NCBI GenBank assembly: GCA_039638595.1
Contig: JBDIWM010000002.1
Location: 39,558-103,557 of the forward strand
Reading direction: 5' to 3'
DNA length: 64,000 nucleotides
Source: Atribacterota bacterium
Lineage (GTDB): Bacteria > Atribacterota > Atribacteria > Atribacterales > Caldatribacteriaceae
Below, piece after piece: positions 33,804 to 42,858 of the stretch. Below the pieces are notes generated by a model. The model did not search any database and had not been told where the DNA came from. It worked only from the letters and a program-made list of their open reading frames with translations. How positions within the stretch are numbered: the stretch's first letter is position 1; each line of letters begins with the position of its first letter. Made by a program: the position numbers and the translations under genes.

Positions 33804-35314
33804 CGGGTTCGTACTCCCACCATTCGTTCCCCGGTTGCTGCCCGGATAATCGTCTCGGAGCTGGCTTCGTCTCGTTCGAAAATTCCGGTGATCCGTCCTT
33901 CGTGCATCACCACCACCCGGTCGGAAAGTTTCAGAATTTCGGGAAGCTCTGAGGAGATGATGACCACTCCCAGCCCTTGGTCAGCTAAGTGAGCAACGAG
34001 GTTGTGGATTTCCGATTTTGAGGCCACATCCACCCCCCTGGTGGGTTCATCCAGGAAAAGGACTTTGGGGGTGGTTCCCAGCCATTTGGCAATGACCACT
34101 TTTTGCTGGTTTCCCCCGCTTAAGCTGTACACCTTGGTCCACAAGTTGGGGGTTTTGATGTTGAGGTCATGAACGTAGCGTTCTCCTCGTTTTTGCTCTT
34201 CTTTTGTATTCACCACACCCAGACCACCCAAAAGCTCTTTCAAGAAAGTGATGGAAATGTTGTACCCCACCGAGAGGATGGGGAAAAGTCCCTGGATTTT
34301 GCGGTCTTCGGGCAGGTAGGCAATGCCACTCCGCATGGCCTCTTCCGGAGAGGTAAACTGTACCGTTTTTCCGTCAAAAACCACCTTTCCGTTATCAGGG
34401 GATCCAATGCCAAAGATGGTCTGGGCTACGTCGGTTCTTCCCGAACCCACCAGACCAAAGAATCCCAGGATTTCCCCGGGAAAAACCTCAAAAGAAATGT
34501 CATAAAACCGCCCTTTTCTGGTAAGGTTTTCGACGAGGAGAACCGGTGTGTCACCTCGCTTTTGTTTCCGTTCAATGGTTTCCACCAGTAACTTCCCGGC
34601 CATGAGCTCCACAATCCGATCCCGGTTCACTTCTCCAATGGAGAACGTTCCCCGAATTTCTCCATCACGCATGATCGTTACCCGATCGGCAATGCGGAAA
34701 ATTTCTTCCAGCCGATGGCTGATGTAAATGATACCCACTCCCCGTTCCCGCAATTTCCTGATGATCTCAAAAAGGCGTTCAGTCTCATGCTCGGTGAGAA
34801 TGGCGGTGGGTTCATCGAAAATGATTACCCTGGACTCATAAGCCAAAGCCTTGGCGATGAGGACCAGCTGTTGCAAACCCACGCTCAGTTCCCCCATGGG
34901 TTCTTTCAGAAAGTGGTAGGGTAAATCTAACGAGGAAAAAAGTGCCCGGGCCTTTTCTTCCTCGGCTTTCCAGTCAATGCTCCCCCAAGGACGACGAATT
35001 TCCCTTCCCAGAAAAATGTTTTCCATGGCCGAGAGTTCGTTGTATACCAGGGGTTCCTGGTAGACCGTGGCAATGCCCATCTCCTGAGCTTTGCGGGGAG
35101 AGTCGATGACTACCGATTTTTCCAGATAGTGAATTTCTCCCCGGTCTGGCTGCAAGGCTCCAGAGATGATTTTAATCAGGGTGGACTTTCCTGCTCCATT
35201 CTCTCCCACCAGGGCATGGACTTCTCCCGGACGAAGCGAAAAATCAACTCCCTTTAGGGCATGCACACCGCCGAATGATTTGACGATACTTCGTACATCT
35301 AAAATGGTTTCCAT
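33800..35314 (-). CDS. Sugar ABC transporter ATPase (RbsA/RhaT-like, double ABC domain)
   Basis: A 504-residue tandem ATPase. Domain 1: Walker A GENGAGKST, signature LSVGLQQLVLIAKAL, Walker B VIIFDEPTAILT, H-loop YISHRLEEIF. Domain 2: degenerate Walker A GLVGSGRTD, signature LSGGNQQKVVIAKWL, Walker B VLFLDEPTRGVDV. This is the standard layout of carbohydrate uptake type 2 ATPases. It is intact, unlike the related truncated ATPase at 2500-3085. It is separated from the binding-protein gene by a hairpin (35338-35361). Confidence 0.95.
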   Translation of the reverse strand: METILDVRSIVKSFGGVHALKGVDFSLRPGEVHALVGENGAGKSTLIKIISGALQPDRGEIHYLEKSVVIDSPRKAQEMGIATVYQEPLVYNELSAMENIFLGREIRRPWGSIDWKAEEEKARALFSSLDLPYHFLKEPMGELSVGLQQLVLIAKALAYESRVIIFDEPTAILTEHETERLFEIIRKLRERGVGIIYISHRLEEIFRIADRVTIMRDGEIRGTFSIGEVNRDRIVELMAGKLLVETIERKQKRGDTPVLLVENLTRKGRFYDISFEVFPGEILGFFGLVGSGRTDVAQTIFGIGSPDNGKVVFDGKTVQFTSPEEAMRSGIAYLPEDRKIQGLFPILSVGYNISITFLKELLGGLGVVNTKEEQKRGERYVHDLNIKTPNLWTKVYSLSGGNQQKVVIAKWLGTTPKVLFLDEPTRGVDVASKSEIHNLVAHLADQGLGVVIISSELPEILKLSDRVVVMHEGRITGIFERDEASSETIIRAATGERMVGVRTR

Positions 35315-35337
35315 GAGCTTTGCTCCAGTAAAAGTGC

Positions 35338-35361
35338 GAAGCGCCCCGATCGGGGCGCTTC
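35338..35361. repeat. 24-base perfect palindrome between binding-protein and ATPase genes
   Basis: Arms GAAGCGCCCC and GGGGCGCTTC around GATC. There is no T-tract on the minus strand, so it is better seen as an intercistronic stabilising or partial-attenuating hairpin that would allow more binding protein than ATPase to be made. Confidence 0.7.
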
Positions 35362-35375
35362 TTGGGATTCACGTT

Positions 35376-36359
35376 TTAGAAGAGTTTCTCAAACTCTTCA
35401 ATGTTGGAGACATCAAACACCTTGGGTGGCCCAAGCACCAGCATCTTGTCTTTGGCAATGTACCTGGGCTTGGTGCTGATACCGGGTACATCGTACTCTT
35501 TTCCATCTTCGAACTGGTTCCCATCCAGAAGATACTTCGCCGCCCAGACGGTCAGATACCCCAGGTCCACCGGGTTCCAAAGGACGAAACTCTTGACGGT
35601 ACCACTCTTCACGTATTTGGCCATCATGGATGGCACAGAAAGTCCAGTAGACACAATTTGCCCGCTCTTTCCGGCCTGCTCAATGGCTTCTGCCACACCC
35701 GGAGCAGAGGTGCTGCACTGCCCGATAACGCCCTTTAGGTTGGGGAAGGCATTGATGAGGTCAAGCATCACGTTGATGGCCTGCTGCACGTCCTCTTCGG
35801 CGTAGCGGATGGTCACCAGCTTCATCTTGGGGTAGTTGGCTAACCTCTGCAACTCATAGAGAATCCAGGTGTTCAGGTTCCAGGCCGTCGGTCCACAAGA
35901 CACAATGGCAAATTCGCCTTCTTCGCCCATCGCTTTGGCCAGTTCATCCATAATGGTGTAGCCGATTTCATCCTGCAGTGCCTGGTTGACAAAGAGGTCC
36001 CGGAAGTCACCGTCGGTGTCACTGGTCATCGCTAAAATTCCTTTTTCCTTGGCCTTCTTGAGTACTGGAGCAATTGCAGCTGGGTCGTTGGGAGCCACGG
36101 CGATGGCATCGACGCCCTGGGTAATGAGGTTATCGACAATTTCAATCTGTTTGGCCACATCTGCAGTAACCGGTCCCGTGTAAATGAATTCCACATCGAG
36201 ATCCGCGGCGGCTTTCTTCCCACCCTCTTCCATGGCGTTGAAGTAGGGGATTCCAATGAGCTTCGGCACAAAGGCAATCTTATATTTGGCGAAGGCTACC
36301 GAAGAGAGGAACAGTACCGTAAAAACCACCAGGAGAACCAACACGCCGTACTTTTTCAT
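35376..36359 (-). CDS. Sugar ABC transporter periplasmic binding protein (RhaS/LsrB-like)
   Basis: A 327-residue exported protein: signal peptide MKKYGVLVLLVVFTVLFLSSVAFA, then the periplasmic-binding-protein-I fold. The opening IAFVPKLIGIPYFNAMEEGGKKAAADL, the DNLITQGVDAIAVAPNDPAAIAPVLKKAKEKGI segment, and TSDTDGDFRDLFVNQA resemble rhamnose RhaS and AI-2 LsrB proteins. GVIGQCSTSAPGVAEAI and GLSVPSMMAKYVKSGTV follow. The ATG at 36359 follows AAAGGAGGAGTG; the frame extends two codons further. First gene of the four-gene transporter operon. A minus-strand TATAAT lies near 36400. The sugar is not determined. Confidence 0.92.
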   Translation of the reverse strand: MKKYGVLVLLVVFTVLFLSSVAFAKYKIAFVPKLIGIPYFNAMEEGGKKAAADLDVEFIYTGPVTADVAKQIEIVDNLITQGVDAIAVAPNDPAAIAPVLKKAKEKGILAMTSDTDGDFRDLFVNQALQDEIGYTIMDELAKAMGEEGEFAIVSCGPTAWNLNTWILYELQRLANYPKMKLVTIRYAEEDVQQAINVMLDLINAFPNLKGVIGQCSTSAPGVAEAIEQAGKSGQIVSTGLSVPSMMAKYVKSGTVKSFVLWNPVDLGYLTVWAAKYLLDGNQFEDGKEYDVPGISTKPRYIAKDKMLVLGPPKVFDVSNIEEFEKLF

Positions 36360-36500
36360 AATCACTCCTCCTTTATATTTAAAATATACCTACTTATATT
36401 ATAGCGATTGTTTCCCTTCTAGGGGAATGGTTGTTTCCTGTTTTTTCAAAAATTTCCTCCCAATTTTTTCGGTAGTTTTAGCGAATGGGAATCGAGCGCT

Positions 36501-37095
36501 TTGGAGAAACATGGTATCATGACTGCAAGAGGAAGAAGAAACGTGATCCATGTCTTATTTTCTTATCGCTCTGGCGCTCTGGCAAACCGAAGAAACTTGG
36601 AATTGTGCCTTCGCTACAATCTGGCTGGTTTTACCGATAACCTCAACGGTCTTTGGATTTTCACCGAGATTCAAGAGGGTGATTTCGTCTTCTTTCTCTA
36701 TGGTGCCAGAATTTTTAATCTCTGTAAGGTGGAAAAGAAAAAAGCCTTTAAAATCCGGCAAACATGGGATCATGGGAAAAGATTACCTTCCGATCGGGTA
36801 GAACATACTCATTTCCCTTTCGCCTTTTTTTGACACCCATTCGAAAAATCGAAGAGCCGATGGTTCGAACTGAGTTTGCCTATGTAGCTGAAAATCTCTG
36901 CTTTTGCGGGGTGGTTACCGGAAGACTCATTTCCAAGCTGATTGGGTTACTCTTCAGGCTGTTTCCCAGATGGGGAAACCGTGGTCGAAGCCATATTTGT
37001 GTCGTACTACTATGGCGTTGGGGAAGGATTTCTTCCCCGATTCACTTTGCGTAATAGCCGTTCTTTCTCAGAAGTTTTTCCGTGCAGTGAGTTGA
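36501..37095 (+). pseudogene. Frameshifted EVE/PUA-like domain protein
   Basis: Coherent protein sequence is spread over three frames. Frame one (36501 to about 36770): LELCLRYNLAGFTDNLNGLWIFTEIQEGDFVFFLYGARIFNLCKVEKKKAF, whose EGDFVFFLYG core resembles EVE/PUA-like nucleic-acid-binding modules. Frame two (about 36770-36900): [41 protein letters not shown]. Frame three (about 36904-37095): [25 protein letters not shown]. Both shifts are single-base deletions, the second in a T run. Similar architectures occur in modification-dependent restriction proteins, but I cannot prove that here. The family call is tentative; the frameshifted state is clear. Confidence 0.6.
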
Positions 37096-37187
37096 TAGGT
37101 TCTTGAACTGAGAATACTTACTCCTTTGCCGAGCTTCGATCGAAGTTTGTCTTACATCTTCTTTAAAGGTTTCTCTCGGTTATGATC

Positions 37188-37220
37188 AAAAAAAATCGGC
37201 GGGCCGGAGAAAGCCCGCCG
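37188..37220 (-). terminator. Terminator of the phosphatase operon
   Basis: Arms CGGCGGGC (37197-37204) and GCCCGCCG (37213-37220); read on the minus strand the hairpin is followed by eight Ts. It lies 45 bases after the alkaline phosphatase stop codon. Confidence 0.88.
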
Positions 37221-37264
37221 CGGTAGGGAGGGGTTTTTGAGCTGCTGATTTTTGTTGATGCTTA

Positions 37265-38791
37265 TTAATACTGGGACTGAGTTACTGCAGCACCAAGACC
37301 CAGCGCCTGTTTCATTTTGGTGTAGAGTTCGGTATTATCGTACCAGCCGTCAAAGAGTTCGCTGTGTTTTCCCAGGGCAAAGACTGCAGTCGGTTCAGCA
37401 GTATGGGAGTAAGTGGTCCAACTTATTCCTGCCTTTTGACCCATGATGTGGGTGAGGGTGACTGTAAGGGGGTCGTAACCGCCATAGAGGACCTTGGCTT
37501 CGTCACCTTTTGGGGGTTCTTCGCTCATGCTGGCGGCGAAGGCTTTTTCTAAACGGGCCATCTCGTATTCGGTGAGAACCATGGCCAGGGTTTTGGCAGC
37601 TTCTTTATCGCCATTTTTGACCTTTTCCTCAAGTTGGCTTTTTTCCTCAGGGGTAAGCCACAGAAAGCCAAAGTTTTCCTGGATTGTGGGCCAGAAACTC
37701 TTGAGACTTTGTTGATCCTTGGGGGTGTTTTGGGCGTATTCTTTCACCTTTCCTTCAAAGACTTCGTAGGAGACTTTCTGGTTTTCAATCAGCTCCAGGT
37801 AGAGGTTATATCCGGTCAGGGCATACCCCAAGCTTAAACCGCCATTTCCATGGTCAGCAGTAACCACGATGAGCGTTTCTTCAGGGTGTTTTTCATAAAA
37901 TTTCACTGCTTCGGCGACTGCCTGTTCAAAGTCGAGGATGTCTCCGATGACACTGCGGATGTCGTTGGCATGGCAGGCCCAGTCAATCTTTCCACCTTCC
38001 ACCATCATGAAGAACCCTTTGGGGTTATCGAGGAGTTCAATCCCTTTGCGCACGAGTTCAGCCAAGGCAAATTGTTCTGCACTTCGGTCGATGGCATAGG
38101 GCATGGCAGCTTCGGAATCGAGTACTGGATTGATGACGATCACTTTGTCTTTTGGAGGGGTGAGCTTTTCAAAATCGCTGCGATTCCGGATTACGGTGTA
38201 TCCCTTTTTAGCCAAAATGTCAAAGATGTTCTCCTTATCTTTTTCTTTTCCGGTGGGTTGGCGGAATCCACCGCCAGCAAAGTAGTCGAATCCACTTTCG
38301 CTGAGTTCCAGGGCGATTTCGTAGTAATTATTTCGGGAAGGATTGTGGGCGTATAATCCTGCCGGAGTAGCGTGGTCCAGGGAAACGGTGCTTAAGTTTC
38401 CAATTTTCATGCCTGCTGCTTTGGCTTCTTCAGCGAGGGTGGTGAACTTTTCAGTTTTACCTGGATCCATGTTGATGACTCCGTCCACAGTTTTTCTTCC
38501 ACTCATTAAAGCCGTCATTGCCGATGCTGAGTCGGTGATGTAACGGCCAGCGTCGAAGGTGCTGGTGAGGCCCACTACCGGGAATTTGGTGAAGGAAATA
38601 GGTTCTCTTCCCGGGGTATCGCTCTTTAAGTCGTGGAGGTAGAATTCGGTCGCTTGGATTGCAGGAATGCTCATGCCATCACCGACGAAGAAGAACAGGT
38701 ACTTCACTCCGGCTGCAAAGGCAGCTTGACTGACGAAGACCATGGTCAAAATGACCGTTGTTACTAGAAAATACCGCATTTTTCCAAACAT
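37265..38791 (-). CDS. phoA: Alkaline phosphatase, secreted
   Basis: A 508-residue enzyme with a signal peptide (MRYFLVTTVILTMVFVSQAAFA) that hydrolyses phosphomonoesters outside the cytoplasm. The metal site begins FFVGDGMS. The nucleophilic serine is in ITDSASAMTALMSG. Further zinc/magnesium ligands are in SLDHATPAGLYAHN, MVEGGKIDWACHAND and VVTADHGNGG, and the C-terminal HTAEPTAVFALG. An insert of about 110 residues between the VTADHGNGG and SHTAE motifs makes it longer than E. coli PhoA. It follows the metallophosphatase gene by 16 bases. Together they look like a phosphate-scavenging operon. Confidence 0.93.
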   Translation of the reverse strand: MFGKMRYFLVTTVILTMVFVSQAAFAAGVKYLFFFVGDGMSIPAIQATEFYLHDLKSDTPGREPISFTKFPVVGLTSTFDAGRYITDSASAMTALMSGRKTVDGVINMDPGKTEKFTTLAEEAKAAGMKIGNLSTVSLDHATPAGLYAHNPSRNNYYEIALELSESGFDYFAGGGFRQPTGKEKDKENIFDILAKKGYTVIRNRSDFEKLTPPKDKVIVINPVLDSEAAMPYAIDRSAEQFALAELVRKGIELLDNPKGFFMMVEGGKIDWACHANDIRSVIGDILDFEQAVAEAVKFYEKHPEETLIVVTADHGNGGLSLGYALTGYNLYLELIENQKVSYEVFEGKVKEYAQNTPKDQQSLKSFWPTIQENFGFLWLTPEEKSQLEEKVKNGDKEAAKTLAMVLTEYEMARLEKAFAASMSEEPPKGDEAKVLYGGYDPLTVTLTHIMGQKAGISWTTYSHTAEPTAVFALGKHSELFDGWYDNTELYTKMKQALGLGAAVTQSQY

Positions 38792-38807
38792 GCTCTATAC
38801 CTCCTCT

Positions 38808-39839
38808 TTATTTTTGAAATCGAACCGGCATGGAATACTTCACAAATTCATTGGCTTCGTAGTAGGCCTGGACCTGTTCTGGTGTAGCGTCGCTACTGGG
38901 TTTCCACCAGGCGTCTTCCAGCATGGTTTTTCGACTGATTTCCCAGATTTCTGGAGTAGCTGTAAGGCGAACCACTTCGTAGGAGAGTGTTTTTGGGGTA
39001 AGGGTGTATACGGTGTAGGACATGGGATAGGTGAGAGTAGAGGCATTTTCCACGTACCAGATACCGTTCTTTTCTACCGGTATCGTGCTCACGTGCCGGT
39101 GCCCTGAGAGGTAGAAGGAGACCTGGGGGTATTTCTCGAAGAGGGCGATCACTTCGTCGGCATTGTCGAGATAGAAGTTTTTCCATTCAGGTTTCTTTTC
39201 TTCTTCCCGGAAAGGAACGAGTAAATGATGTCCAAGCACGATGGTGAGTTTATCCTGATTGGCAAAGAGTTGTTTTTCTAACCACTGGAGCTGGGCCCGA
39301 GAAACCTTACCACCCCAGCTTCCCACTTTGCTGGTATCAAGGCCAATGAGGAATACTCCCGGCACGGGTTCCGCAGTCCAGTAACTCTGCGCTCCTTCAA
39401 AGCCATACCCCTGTAAGGCAAAAACCACGTTGTATTTGGAACTTCCCGTCAGAGTCGCCAGTGCTGGTTCTTTGTCTTTGGGTGGGATAGGGCTCACTTC
39501 GTGATTTCCGAGGATCGCATACGCCGGGACCCGGATTTCTTCCACCATTTCTCGTAAAAGGTCGATGTTCCAGGGTTCAGCATCTTTGGTGAGGTCACCG
39601 GCCAGAAGCACAAAGTCAAGGTCGGGAATGGCATTGACTTGGTCGATGGCTTCTTTGAAGAGGACTACCGAGGAATCTTCCATTTTCACGTTGTCCTTGG
39701 TGTTGGCTGCTGGATAGCTCAAATGTGGGTCGGAAATGACGGCAAACTTCACTTCCTGGAAAGCCCAGCATAATGTGCTTCCTGCAAGCACCAGCACCAA
39801 GACCGTTACCACGAGAAACAACCAGAACTTCCGCACCAT
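38808..39839 (-). CDS. Secreted calcineurin-type metallophosphoesterase
   Basis: A 343-residue exported phosphoesterase with a signal peptide (FWLFLVVTVLVLVLAGSTLCWA). The binuclear metal motifs are in order: FAVISDPHLS, LLAGDLTKDAE, YAILGNHEVS, IVLGHHLLVP and FYLSGHRHVS. It is close to the acid phosphatase/cyclic-nucleotide phosphodiesterase group. It is the first gene of the unit with phoA; a C-terminal region after residue 280 (YTVYTLTPKTLSYEVVRLTA) forms a beta-rich extension. Divergent from tRNA-Leu. Confidence 0.9.
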   Translation of the reverse strand: MVRKFWLFLVVTVLVLVLAGSTLCWAFQEVKFAVISDPHLSYPAANTKDNVKMEDSSVVLFKEAIDQVNAIPDLDFVLLAGDLTKDAEPWNIDLLREMVEEIRVPAYAILGNHEVSPIPPKDKEPALATLTGSSKYNVVFALQGYGFEGAQSYWTAEPVPGVFLIGLDTSKVGSWGGKVSRAQLQWLEKQLFANQDKLTIVLGHHLLVPFREEEKKPEWKNFYLDNADEVIALFEKYPQVSFYLSGHRHVSTIPVEKNGIWYVENASTLTYPMSYTVYTLTPKTLSYEVVRLTATPEIWEISRKTMLEDAWWKPSSDATPEQVQAYYEANEFVKYSMPVRFQK

Positions 39840-39923
39840 TCAATCACCCCTTTCTTGAATCTATCGAAAAGGTACTCTTCAATCGTTAAGCGAGTTTGAG
39901 GGAATTACTAAAATTTTTTATCC

Positions 39924-39951
39924 TTGACTCCATGGGATTTATTGATAGAAT
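39924..39951 (+). promoter_or_regulatory. Promoter of tRNA-Leu
   Basis: TTGACT (39924-39929), 16-base spacer, TAGAAT (39946-39951), placed 15 bases before the tRNA. Confidence 0.65.
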
Positions 39952-39966
39952 AGAGATACCAGGGTC

Positions 39967-40055
39967 GCCGGAGTGGCGGAATAGGCAGACGCAACGGACT
40001 TAAAATCCGTTGGGGCGCAAGCTCCGTGCCGGTTCAATTCCGGCCTCCGGCACCA
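39967..40055 (+). tRNA. tRNA-Leu (anticodon TAA)
   Basis: Acceptor arms GCCGGAG and CTCCGGC pair over 7 bp. The anticodon stem ACGGA/TCCGT encloses CTTAAAA, giving TAA. A long variable arm (about TGGGGCGCAAGCTCCG) marks a class II tRNA. The T arm is GCCGG-TTCAATT-CCGGC. The 3' CCA is encoded. Reads UUA/UUG leucine codons. Confidence 0.97.
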
Positions 40056-40262
40056 GGGGTGGGGAAAATTACTTTTTCCATCGTTTTTTTCTGGAGGGAA
40101 AACCTTTTCATCGATTTTGGCTCGGGTGGAGAGTTGGTTTGAAGTTCTGGGTTTTTCGTCCGCAGGTGGCGTTATTTCTCTTTTTTCCGTACTGGTTCTT
40201 TCCAAAAAGGACCTCCCCAGGAGATTGAGAGGGAACACTCGTTGTACTTATGTTCGTGGTGG

Positions 40263-40505
40263 ATGAAGGTGGGACGTTTACCGCTGATTATCCCCAGTAA
40301 AGGTGCCTGGGTGGAAGAAATTCCTCAAGGATGGACCGAAGAATACCCCTCAAAAAGTTTTTGGTCCTGAAATAGTGAAGGAGTTTTGGAGATGGAACGG
40401 GAATACGGATTTCGACCAAAGAGAGAATGGACCAGTTTTGACTCTTTTAAAAAACAGTTTTTCATTTTACAATGGTCAAAAACATGGGGAGGAAAACCGT
40501 GGTGA
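40263..40505 (+). pseudogene. Small decayed ORF upstream of the metH/metF gene
   Basis: One frame reads MKVGRLPLIIPSKGAWVEEI and PQGWTEEYPSK, meets TGA near 40368, then resumes as LEMEREYGFRPKREWTSFDSF and ends WSKTWGGKPW with its stop overlapping the next gene's GTG. A second frame bridges the stop (VFGPEIVKEFW), so a pair of compensating one-base changes would restore about 80 residues rich in Trp. The family is not known. This could also be chance, but the start, Trp-rich composition and coupled stop argue for a former gene. Confidence 0.35.
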
Positions 40506-42321
40506 AATCCTTCGAAGAATTTCTCCAAAGCATTCCCTTTTGTCTTACTGATGGAGCCATGGGAACAGAGCTCTTGCGGCGGGGTTATCCCCAGGATTTA
40601 CCGCTTGAGCTTGCCAACCTTACCCATGGAGGACTGGTTCAGAGTATTCATGGTGAGTACGGGTCTTCCGGAGCCCAGATTTTCAAAACCAATACCTTCG
40701 GGGCGAATCCCCTGAAGCTTTCGGCATTTGGGCTTGAGGATAGGGTTGAGGCAATCATTCAGGAGGGAGTACGGTTAGCGCGAAGTGTGGCCCAGCGCAA
40801 TACCTATATTTTCGGAAGTGTCGGTCCTCTGGGAAAACCGGTGGGGGGAGGGCTTGGGGTGAGCGATGGTGTGGCCCGGGAAAACTATAAACGCCAGATT
40901 GGAGCGCTTCTTGAATCCGGAGTCGACGCCATACTCTTTGAGACCATGGTTTCCACTCACGAAGTCCGTCTTGCCCTTGAGGTATTGGAATCACTGGATA
41001 GTGATATCCCGTACCTCGTGCAGTTTTCTTTCCTTCCCGATGGGACTACGCCCTATGGTGAAAGTGTTCACCAGGTCACCGCCTTTCTCCGGGGTATTCG
41101 TGCCTGTGTTGTGGGGATGAACTGTGGAAGCGGTCCTCAGGATGCCGTGAAAATCTTGGAGCAGTTTGCCCGGCACCTTCCTGGACCATTTTCGGTTCAG
41201 CCCAACGCCGGATATCCGCAGATGGTCCAGGGCCGGATGGTTTATGGAGCTCCTCCAGAGTACTTTGCCTCCTTTGCTGGAACCTTCCGTGCTCTGGGAG
41301 CAAAAATCCTCGGGGGATGCTGTGGCACGACCCCGGCACACATTCAGGCCTTAGCCCGGGTTCTGCGGGAAAACCAGACCGCTCCAGTCTTAGAGGTTTT
41401 GGAATTTCGGGAAGAGTTCTGGGAAAAACCCTCGCTTACTCGGTCGACTTTAGCTGAGAAATTGGGGAAACAGTTTGTGGTCACCGTGGAAATCAATCCT
41501 CCCAAGGGTATTGACCTGAGCCGGGTTCAAGAAGGTGTGCGTTCCCTTATGGCGGTGCATATCGATGCGGTGAACATCTCTGATTCTCCTATGGCCCGGA
41601 TGCGGATTGCCCCCATTGCCCTGGCCCATCTCCGCAAAGGGGAACTTGGGGTGGAATCCATCGTGCACTTTACCTGCCGTGACCGAAATTTGATTTCCCT
41701 CCAATCCGAGCTTTTGGGCGCGGCCGCTTTGGGGGTGCAAAATATCCTGGCTCTCACCGGTGACCCTCCCTCGATTGGTGACCATCCATTTGTGCGCCCG
41801 GTTTTTGAAGTTAATTCTGAGGGCCTCATCCAGGTTTTGGTTCGCCTCAACCAGGGGATTGACTTTGCCGGTAATCCTCTGGGTCAAGCCACCAATTTTA
41901 CCATTGGGGTGGCCCTGAACCCGGGGCTTTAGACCTGGAGGTGGAAATGGAACGCTTGAAAAGAAAAATTGACTGTGGTGCGCATTTCATCCTCACCCAG
42001 CCCATATACGACTCGGAGGTGTTGGAACGTTTCCTGGACCGTTTTCCGGGAACACTTCCTCCGATTTTGGGGGGTATTCTTCCTCTTCGTTCTGCCCGCC
42101 ATGCTGAATTCCTCCACCATGAAGTCCCGGGGATCACCATTCCTGACCATTACCGTCTCCGCATGGCTCAGGCGTCGGATCCCAAAAGCGAGGGTATCGC
42201 CATTGCCTGTGAAATCGTGGATCGCATTCACGATTTTGTGGCGGGTATTTATTTCATGCCCCCTTTTGAACGGTACGATATGGTCATTGAAGTCATCAAA
42301 TCCTTTTCAAAGGAGGTATGA
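40502..42321 (+). CDS. Bifunctional homocysteine S-methyltransferase / methylenetetrahydrofolate reductase, one-base frameshift
   Basis: Residues 1-300 are a zinc-dependent homocysteine methyltransferase: LTDGAMGTELLRRGYP, FKTNTFGANPLKL, and the zinc cysteines in GMNCGSGPQDAV and LGGCCGTTPAHIQAL. From about residue 320 comes a MetF-like barrel (FVVTVEINPPKGIDLSRV, ALTGDPPSIGDHP, FTIGVALNP). At 41923-41926 a run of four G breaks the frame; with five G it continues ALDLEVEMERLKRKIDCGAHFILTQPIYD to the stop at 42321. The full protein would be about 606 residues, the normal size for this fusion. The start is GTG at 40499 or 40502 behind GGGGAGG. It would make methionine from the homocysteine produced by the T-box operon. 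Confidence 0.88.
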
Positions 42322-42325
42322 GAGT

Positions 42326-42736
42326 ATGCTTGAATGGTCGGGACGGTATGCGATTGGCGTTTCAGAAATTGACCGTCAGCATCGGGAACTTTTCCAGACC
42401 ATGAACCGCTTGCTCAACGCCTGTTCTCAGGGATCTGGTAAGGATGTTCTTCCCGAAGTTTTTGACTTTTTGGGTCGTTATGTCGTTGAGCACTTTGCCA
42501 CCGAGGAACGCTATATGGAACAGTATGATTATCCGGCTCTCCCCATGCACCGAAAAATCCACCAGGATTTTGTCAAGACCTTTCTTGGTTTCCGAGAGAA
42601 AGCCGAAGCCGAAGGCCCAGGTCTGGGTCTTGTGGTCCAGGTGAATCAGGTGCTCGTGGATTGGCTTAAAAACCATATCCTCAACGTTGACCAGGAAATG
42701 GGAAAGTTTCTGCAGAAAAAGCTGTCTCATCCGTAA
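42326..42736 (+). CDS. Bacteriohemerythrin
   Basis: A 136-residue four-helix non-heme diiron protein. The iron ligands are recognisable: H in IDRQHRELFQTMN, HFATEERYME with His and Glu, HRKIHQDF with two His, and WLKNHILNVDQ. It binds O2, probably for sensing, storage or scavenging in an anaerobe. The ATG at 42326 is 8 bases after AAGGAGGT. The gene starts 5 bases after the metF frame ends, so it is probably co-transcribed. Confidence 0.92.
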   Translation: MLEWSGRYAIGVSEIDRQHRELFQTMNRLLNACSQGSGKDVLPEVFDFLGRYVVEHFATEERYMEQYDYPALPMHRKIHQDFVKTFLGFREKAEAEGPGLGLVVQVNQVLVDWLKNHILNVDQEMGKFLQKKLSHP

Positions 42737-42858
42737 CTTGGGTTTTTCCCTGGCGGCAATGCAGGGTGGAACAATACTTGGATTCGCGTCCTGCGTCGTG
42801 ATCCAATCATACTGGCTGTGCTGTACTCAAAATCAACGGGAAAACCGAAGGGAGACCT

